In this document: positions 58,369-64,000 of the stretch, piece by piece
How the letters are laid out: each line of letters begins with the position of its first letter
Position numbering within the stretch: position 1 is the stretch's first letter
Source of the DNA: Paenalicyclobacillus macrosporangiidus
GTDB lineage: Bacteria; Bacillota; Bacilli; Alicyclobacillales; Alicyclobacillaceae
DNA length: 64,000 nt
Assembly: GCF_900116805.1 (NCBI RefSeq)
Contig: NZ_FPBV01000020.1
Coordinates: forward strand, 1-64,000
Direction: 5' to 3'
The notes under the pieces: model-generated
What the model was told of the DNA's origin: nothing
Database searches by the model: none
Seen by the model: only the letters and a program-made list of their open reading frames with translations
Made by a program: the position numbers and the translations under genes

Positions 58369-60271
58369 AATTTTTTTAGATAATCTGCAATTACTGCCCG
58401 ATCCCATAAAACAACTCGTGTTGAGTGTGGGGGACGGTGTCGATCTCCCTGAGTCGGTGCGCATCGTCACGGGGGACTTAGGATGGCCGGTGGCCCTTGT
58501 GAAGCTAGGTGATACTTTCGTGCACACAAATAGTCTGATGGATCCGTGGGATGAGGCCAAGCGATGGGCTGAAACGTTGGACTACAAAGATGTCATGGTG
58601 AGCTTCATTTACGGATGCGGTTTCGGTTATCCGCTGTTAGAGTATGCGAAGCGCAAGAAACCGTACACAGAGACCATCATTTTTGAGCGCAACATCGATC
58701 TGTTTTACGCGATGTTAAGCCGCATCGACATGCGGCCTCTATTGAAAGACCAGTCGGTGCATGTTGTCCTTGGCGACATACAACAGATGCGAGCACAATT
58801 GGAGGAGATTATTACAGCTGACTTTTTGCTGCGAGCGACCAAACCGGCATCATTCTTTACCTGGCTGGCTCACCGGAATGAAAAAGAAGGCTATCTTGAA
58901 ATTCATGATTGGATATGGAATACACTGGAACTCCACCTGAGCAGTGTGGGGAACTCTGTTCATGATACGCTGGTTGGAATGTATAACACCCTGGACAACG
59001 TCGACAGGGTTCTGGACAGCATTTCGTTGAGTTCGTTGCGGGGAGCATTTGCGGGGAAGCCGGCGCTTATTGTCGCAAATGGCCCGTCTCTGGACAAAAA
59101 CATTGATGCACTTGTCCAGGCGACAGGAAAATCGATCGTTCTCACGGCTGAATCTGCACTGCGGCCTTGCTTGAGACGAAATATCCGACCGGACGCCGTG
59201 TGTGTGACCGAACGCACGCCCAACGTGTATCACATCCATTTTGAACACGAGCATTTCCCGAAAGAATTGGTACTTGTGGGTTTGACTTTGATGGACCCGA
59301 GAATCCCGCAGAGATTCCCAGGCCCGTGGGTACCGGTATTCCGGAAAGGTGAATCAACAGGGAAGTGGATACAGCAGTGCATCGCGGATGATCTCGAAGG
59401 TCTCCATGGAGGAGGGTCCTCGGCGCATCTGGCCTTCGAGTTTGCCTTGTGGCTAGGCGCGAATCCCGTGATTTTCGTCGGCCAGGACCTGGCCTTCGGC
59501 CCAAATAAGACGACACACAGCAGGTTGTCGGCGTATTCCGAGGACTACCTCGCGGAACAAGTGCAATGGCTTCAGAGTCAGCCAACCTATTCTGTTCCAG
59601 GGGTGAACGGAGAGCGTGTCCTGACCACAAAGACGTGGTATGAGTTCAAGACGTGGTTTGAGCAACAGATCAGTTTGCATCCCGAAACAAGATTCATCGA
59701 TGCCACGGAAGGGGGCGCCTATATTCAGGGAACGGAATTGATGACCCTGCGAGAAGCGATAGAAACCTTTTGTCACGAACCCCTGCCGATGGACCTGTAC
59801 CACCGCGTGATAACGATGAACCACGCTTCAAGCGATCTCGATCGTCAGGGAAAATATGGCGCTTTGTTGACACGAATTCGGCAACTGAGAGATCAGTTTC
59901 ATCAGTTGGCAGATGCTGCAGATGAGGATATTCGAAACTGTCAATTGGTCGAGAGGGCTTGTCTCTTGCACGAAAAATATCCAGGCACAGTCTTGCCGCC
60001 ATTCATTGAGACGCTGTTTCAAAAGAGTGCCAACGCTTTTCGCAAGTATGCGGTGGATGAGTTTATCGTCCCCTTTACCCAGCAGATCATCTTCGCCATG
60101 CACAAAAAGATCAATGACGTGGGTGAAGTGGATACAGTGGAACGCTTGAAAAGTGTGACAACGCTTCAGGGTCAGATGATTCGGGATATACAGCAAATAT
60201 GTCGCTTGGTGGAGCAACACTTCGACTTGGCCGAGAAGCGAGTGATCAGTCGTACAACGATCAAGGAATGA
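58340..60271 (+). CDS. maf: Maf (DUF115) nonulosonate glycosyltransferase
   Basis: A 643-residue motility-accessory-factor-type protein. The central DUF115 domain shows FIYGCGFGYPLLEYAKRK, GKPALIVANGPSLDKNIDAL and SSAHLAFEFALWLGANPVIF followed by VGQDLAFG. The C-terminal 150 residues are helical. Family members attach pseudaminic or legionaminic acid to Ser/Thr of flagellins. Here no flagellin or motility gene is present, but a full legionaminic pathway and a Ser/Thr repeat protein are. The ATG follows AAAGGAAG at six bases; a GTG at 58358 after GGGAG is an alternative. Confidence 0.9.
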   Translation: MKGVIGVKNEIFLDNLQLLPDPIKQLVLSVGDGVDLPESVRIVTGDLGWPVALVKLGDTFVHTNSLMDPWDEAKRWAETLDYKDVMVSFIYGCGFGYPLLEYAKRKKPYTETIIFERNIDLFYAMLSRIDMRPLLKDQSVHVVLGDIQQMRAQLEEIITADFLLRATKPASFFTWLAHRNEKEGYLEIHDWIWNTLELHLSSVGNSVHDTLVGMYNTLDNVDRVLDSISLSSLRGAFAGKPALIVANGPSLDKNIDALVQATGKSIVLTAESALRPCLRRNIRPDAVCVTERTPNVYHIHFEHEHFPKELVLVGLTLMDPRIPQRFPGPWVPVFRKGESTGKWIQQCIADDLEGLHGGGSSAHLAFEFALWLGANPVIFVGQDLAFGPNKTTHSRLSAYSEDYLAEQVQWLQSQPTYSVPGVNGERVLTTKTWYEFKTWFEQQISLHPETRFIDATEGGAYIQGTELMTLREAIETFCHEPLPMDLYHRVITMNHASSDLDRQGKYGALLTRIRQLRDQFHQLADAADEDIRNCQLVERACLLHEKYPGTVLPPFIETLFQKSANAFRKYAVDEFIVPFTQQIIFAMHKKINDVGEVDTVERLKSVTTLQGQMIRDIQQICRLVEQHFDLAEKRVISRTTIKE

Positions 60272-60458
60272 CCAGGGGTCGATGACCCTGATGATGGTTC
60301 CCGCCCACACGAACAGGCCGCGGGCGACCTGGGCCGAATCCGCCCCTGCAGGTGTTTTTTCCTCCTCTCCGTGGGAACCTGATGGAGACAGCAAGTTGCG
60401 GACCCGGTAGGTATCCCGTGGCCGGGGCCGCACGTTCGGAGGGGAGGAACACAACAAC

Positions 60459-63139
60459 ATGTCCGGCGCGACCCATGTGCAAGACAAGACATCTCGCACC
60501 ACCGGGCCCCTACCTGGCGTCGGCCCTACGTCCGCGCCCACGCCGGCTCGTGCCGCGGCATCGGCGCCGACCATGCGGGTGAGCGTCGATGGCCGGGAGG
60601 TGGTGGTGCCGGCGGGATCGAACGTGCTCGCCGCGGTGTTACAGACGGACGAGCGGTTCCCGCATATCTGCTACCACCCGGCGCTGGGACCTATTCAGAC
60701 CTGCGACACGTGCATCGCGGAGATCGACGGGAAGCTGCAGCGGGCGTGCGCCGTGGAGGCAAAGGAGGGGATGCAGGTTCGGACCAAGGCTGTGGCGGCA
60801 CGCTGGACACGCAAGGAGGCGATGGACCGCATCCTGCACAACCACGAGCTCTACTGCACCGTGTGCGACAACAACAACGGCAACTGCGTGGTCCACAACA
60901 CGGCGATGGCCATGAACATCGAGCACCAAAAGTACCCGTTCTCACCGAAGCCGTACGAGCAGGACAACTCCCACCCGTTCTACCGCTACGATCCCGATCA
61001 GTGTGTCCTTTGCGGCCGCTGCGTCGAGGCGTGCCAGAACCTACAGGTGAGCGAGGTGCTGTCCATCGATTGGTCGCGCGAGCGGCCGCGGGTCATCTGG
61101 GATGACGACGTACCCATCAACGAATCGTCCTGCGTCTCCTGTGGCCACTGCGTGACCGTGTGTCCGTGCAACGCCTTGATGGAGAAGTCGATGCTGGGCG
61201 AGGCCGGGTTTTTGACCGGGCTCGATCCCGCTTTACTGGAACGGATGATCCACCTCACCAAGGAGACGGAACCGGGGTATGGGCCCATCTTCACCGTCTC
61301 CGAGGTGGAGGCGAAGATGCGCGAGGCCCGCATCCAGCGGACGAAGACCGTCTGCACCTACTGCGGTGTTGGCTGCAGCTTCGACATCTGGACGAAGGGC
61401 CGCAAGATCCTGAAGATCCAACCGCGGATGGAGGCCCCGGCCAACCAGATCTCCACCTGCGTCAAAGGCAAGTTCGGGTGGGAGTGGGTGAACCATCGGG
61501 ATCGACTGCTCACGCCGCTCATCCGCCGCGGCGACGAGTTCGTGCCCGCCACCTGGGACGAGGCCCTGGACCTGGTGGCGCAGCGGCTGACCGAGATCAA
61601 GCAGACGTACGGGCCCGACGCCATCGGCTACATCTCATCGTCAAAATGCACCAATGAGGAAAACTACCTGATGCAGAAGTTCGCCCGCGCCGTCATGGGC
61701 ACGAACAACATCGACAACTGCTCGCGGTACTGCCAGACCCCGGCCACCGAGGGGCTGCACCGCACCGTCGGGTACGGCGGAGACTCGGGTTCCATCCGTG
61801 ACATCGAGATGGCCGATCTGGTTATCGTGATTGGCGCCAATCCGGCCGAGTCGCACCCGGTCCTCTCCACGCGCGTGCGGCGGGCGCACAAAAAGCGCGG
61901 CCAGAAGCTGATTGTGGCGGACCTGCGCCGGCACGATCTCGCCCGCCGGGCGGACCCGTATCTGCACCCCAACCCCGGGACGGACCTGGTGTGGATTTGC
62001 GCGGTCACGAAGTACATCCTCGACCAGGGCTGGGAGGACAAGGATTTTCTGCGCGATCGCGTCAACGGCTTGGATGCATTTCGGGCGTCCCTGGAACCGT
62101 ATACGCTCGATCACGCCGCCGAAGTCACGGGCATCGGCAAGGACGACCTGATCCGCGTTGCCGAGATGATCCGCGAGGCGAGCACCACCTGCATCCTCTG
62201 GGCGATGGGCGTCACCCAACACGTCGGCGGCAGCGAGACGTCGACGGCCATCTGCAACCTGCTACTGGTGACCGGCAACTTCGGCCGTCCGGGTACGGGC
62301 GCGTACCCGCTGCGCGGGCACAACAACGTCCAGGGCGCCGGGGATTTCGGCTGTGCGCCGCTGTACCTGCCGGGATACGAGCGGGTGGCCGACCCGGCCG
62401 TGCGAGAAAAGTACGAGCGCGCCTGGGCGCTAATTGGACGTACACCCATCCGTCGGAGATCATGGCGGAGGCGGCGTCGTTGGCCGAACTCTTTCGGGGC
62501 GTGTCGTACCAGCGGCTGGAAGGGTACCGGAGCCTCCAGTGGCCGGTGCGTGAGGACGGCACGGACACGCCGCTGCTGTACACGGATGGGTTTCCTTTCC
62601 CCGACGGCAAGGCACGCCTGTATCCCGTGACGTGGAAGCCCCCGGTGGAAATGCCCCCGGGGTACGACGTGCACGTGAACAACGGGCGCATCCTGGAGCA
62701 CTTTCACGAGGGCAACCTCACGTACCGGGTCCGAGGCATCGAGCGGAAGGTGCCGAAGGCATACGTGGAGGTCTCGCCGGAGTTGGCGGCGGAGCGGGGC
62801 ATCCAGGACGGGGCGTTGGTGCGCCTGACGTCCCCATATGGGAGCGTGAAGCTGCGGGCGGTCGTCACGGATCGCGTGCAGGGCAACGAGATGTACCTGC
62901 CGATGAACACATGGCACGACGATGATGCGGTGAACTACCTGACGAGCAGTTACCACGACGACGTCACGCATACCCCGGCGTACAAGGAGGTCCAGGTGCG
63001 GCTGGAGGTGCTGCGGCCCGACGGGGAGTCCCCTTTGGTCAGGGGCAATTTCCGGCTGGGTCACCCGAATCCGCAGCAGGGCGTACGGGTGGAGGAAAAG
63101 TGGAAGCGCGCGGACTACCAACCGCTCGTCGAAGCGTGA
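60459..63139 (+). pseudogene. fdhA: Formate dehydrogenase alpha subunit, internal out-of-frame deletion
   Basis: The first reading frame carries the 2Fe-2S domain (CDTCIAEIDGKLQRAC), the His-Cys cluster (HELYCTVCDNNNGNC), two 4Fe-4S motifs (CVLCGRCVEAC, CVSCGHCVTVCP), the 4Fe-4S motif before the Mo-bisPGD domain (CTYCGVGC) and a Cys-type active site (DNCSRYCQTPATEGLHRT). Near 62415-62436 the protein leaves this frame at KYERAW and resumes in another at LGANWTYTHPSEIMAEA, running to 63139. The joined parts are about 110-120 residues short of relatives such as YrhE/YjgC, so a stretch of the catalytic domain is gone. It follows GGAGGGGAGG. An assembly error is possible. Confidence 0.8.
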
Positions 63140-63154
63140 GGGAGGGGAGCACAG

Positions 63155-63883
63155 ATGGCCAAGGCGATTCAGACCGTACGCTGGCCGGAACCGGAACCGG
63201 CCGCGGAGGCGTCGTCACAGCGGACACGGCTGCAAGACGTGGTGACGGAGGAAGCCCAGGCGTTGGAAAAGCTCGTGCGGCTAGCGGGATACCTGGACGA
63301 TGCCGGGCTGGTCGACATCGCCAATGCCCTGCTGGCCCAGCGCCGGCAGGTCATGGAGATCCTCGTGCGCCAGGCGGAAAAACCAGGGACCTTGGGGTTG
63401 GTGAAGAGCGTGATCGCGCTGACCCAGGGATTGAGCCAGACAGACCCGCAGGCTTTGCGCCACCTGTTTGCCGGCCTGTCGGCCGCAGGAGCGGCAGTGG
63501 GAGGGGCCATGGGCGGCGCCGTGGGAGCGGCGGCGAGAAGTGGGGCCGAAGACGCGGCGGGGGACACGGACGGAGATGCGGGGGAAGACGCGGGCGAAGA
63601 CGCGGGCGAAGACGCGGGCGAAGACGCGGGCGAAGACGCGGGCGAAGATGCGGGCGAAGATGCGGGGGAAGACGCGGGCGAAGACGCGGATGGAGACCCG
63701 GCCGCGAAGGCGTCGCGCGGCCGGCGGCCCCTCGGGGTGGGCGGAATCTTCGGCCTGTGGCGCGCGATGCGGGACCCGGATGTGGCCGCCGGCCTCGGCG
63801 TGATGATGGAGATGCTGCGCGGCATCGGGGCCAGTGTCCGGAAGGCGCGTGCGGACGCGGACGACGGGACCGGGGCCCGGTAG
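63155..63883 (+). CDS. DUF1641 (YrhD-like) protein with GEDA repeat
   Basis: A 242-residue protein. Residues 25-115 carry the DUF1641-type helical region (LEKLVRLAGYLDDAGLVDIA, LGLVKSVIALTQGLSQTDPQ); residues 140-180 are a strictly repeated acidic GEDA tract; the last 45 residues (GGIFGLWRAMRDPDVAAGLG) are the second conserved DUF1641 block. Genes of this family commonly follow formate dehydrogenase in Bacillota. It starts 15 bases after fdhA with GAGGGGAG before the ATG. The acidic linker between the two conserved blocks is unusual. Confidence 0.85.
   Translation: MAKAIQTVRWPEPEPAAEASSQRTRLQDVVTEEAQALEKLVRLAGYLDDAGLVDIANALLAQRRQVMEILVRQAEKPGTLGLVKSVIALTQGLSQTDPQALRHLFAGLSAAGAAVGGAMGGAVGAAARSGAEDAAGDTDGDAGEDAGEDAGEDAGEDAGEDAGEDAGEDAGEDAGEDADGDPAAKASRGRRPLGVGGIFGLWRAMRDPDVAAGLGVMMEMLRGIGASVRKARADADDGTGAR
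63584..63691 (+). repeat. Nine tandem 12-bp repeats (GAAGACGCGGGC)
   Basis: Nine units, most identical and two or three with GAT for GAC or GGG for GGC, encode (GEDA)n in frame. Copy number should vary by slippage without breaking the frame. Confidence 0.95.
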
Positions 63884-63957
63884 GGCACGGGAGATGGGGG
63901 TGCAGCGGGGGCCGGGCAGGGCACGAGAGTCGCGAACAGAACCGGAGGGAGAAGCCG

Positions 63958-64000
63958 GTGAAGCCGGCAGTGAGTTCAGCTGCTGGCCACAAGGGTGCGT
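63958..64000 (+). CDS. Start of a further gene, cut by the window end
   Basis: A GTG follows GGAGGGAGAAGCC and reads MKPAVSSAAGHKGA to the edge. The position after fdhA and the DUF1641 gene makes FdhD (sulfurtransferase needed for formate dehydrogenase) a reasonable guess, but 14 codons do not allow an assignment. Confidence 0.45.
   Translation, partial: MKPAVSSAAGHKGA

Overview
The window looks like a chromosomal segment of a spore-forming, fairly GC-rich member of the Bacillota, most like the Alicyclobacillaceae (Alicyclobacillus, Kyrpidia, Effusibacillus and relatives). The support is an alpha/beta-type small acid-soluble spore protein, two YjcZ-like sporulation microproteins, two CotF-like coat proteins, purine-rich ribosome binding sites, AhrC/ArgR-type operators and tRNA isoacceptors that read G-ending codons (Ala-CGC, Val-CAC, Leu-CAA, Arg-CCG). 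The genus is an inference. Base composition is mosaic: the arginine, glutamate-synthase and transporter block (about 23-46 kb) is very GC-rich, while 46.6-60.3 kb and parts of the first 12 kb are visibly less so.

Layout. 0-4 kb: small unknown genes, a GNAT, a YjcZ microprotein, ogt, a YitT membrane protein and a spore protein. 4.07-4.92 kb: a nine-tRNA operon with its own promoter and terminator. 5-12 kb: a secreted Ser-rich protein with a duplicated YxcD-like domain, a WYL regulator facing an MFS gene, a broken MFS gene followed by its likely TetR repressor under a palindromic operator, a GNAT and a DUF3892 protein. 12.05-20.4 kb: a glycan cluster, in which a sugar dehydrogenase, an epimerase, a hexapeptide acetyltransferase and a DegT aminotransferase make a nucleotide-activated amino sugar, followed by two copies of a glycosyltransferase plus DUF4855 gene pair. 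20.4-22.6 kb: a GGDEF-PAS-HD-GYP cyclic-di-GMP protein.

22.86-25.2 kb: a two-gene anthranilate synthase operon (trpG, trpE) behind a leader that looks like a TRAP-controlled attenuator. 25.4-26.4 kb: tRNA-Arg and two coat proteins. 26.7-31.3 kb: a complete BMP-type nucleoside ABC importer. 31.3-46.5 kb: a CoA-binding protein, a YjcZ-like protein, argCBD, a divergent short ArgA-type N-acetylglutamate synthase, glutamate synthase large subunit, argFGH and lysC. ARG-box-like sites overlap the promoters of argC, argA and argF. argJ is absent from its usual place.

46.7-60.3 kb: an island of two convergent operons that together encode a GDP-sugar-dependent legionaminic acid pathway (legB, legC, legG, legI and a NeuD-type acetyltransferase on +; ptmE, a Gfo/Idh oxidoreductase, legF and a PtmA-like SDR on -). 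Next to them are a protein of about 21 twelve-residue repeats with a DUF6385 domain, a second DUF6385 protein, two unknown small genes and a Maf (DUF115) glycosyltransferase. No flagellin is present. I propose that Maf decorates the repeat protein, or a relative, with legionaminic acid, giving a non-flagellar surface glycoprotein system. 60.5 kb to the end: a formate dehydrogenase gene disrupted by an internal out-of-frame deletion, a DUF1641 partner with an acidic GEDA tandem repeat, and the first codons of another gene.
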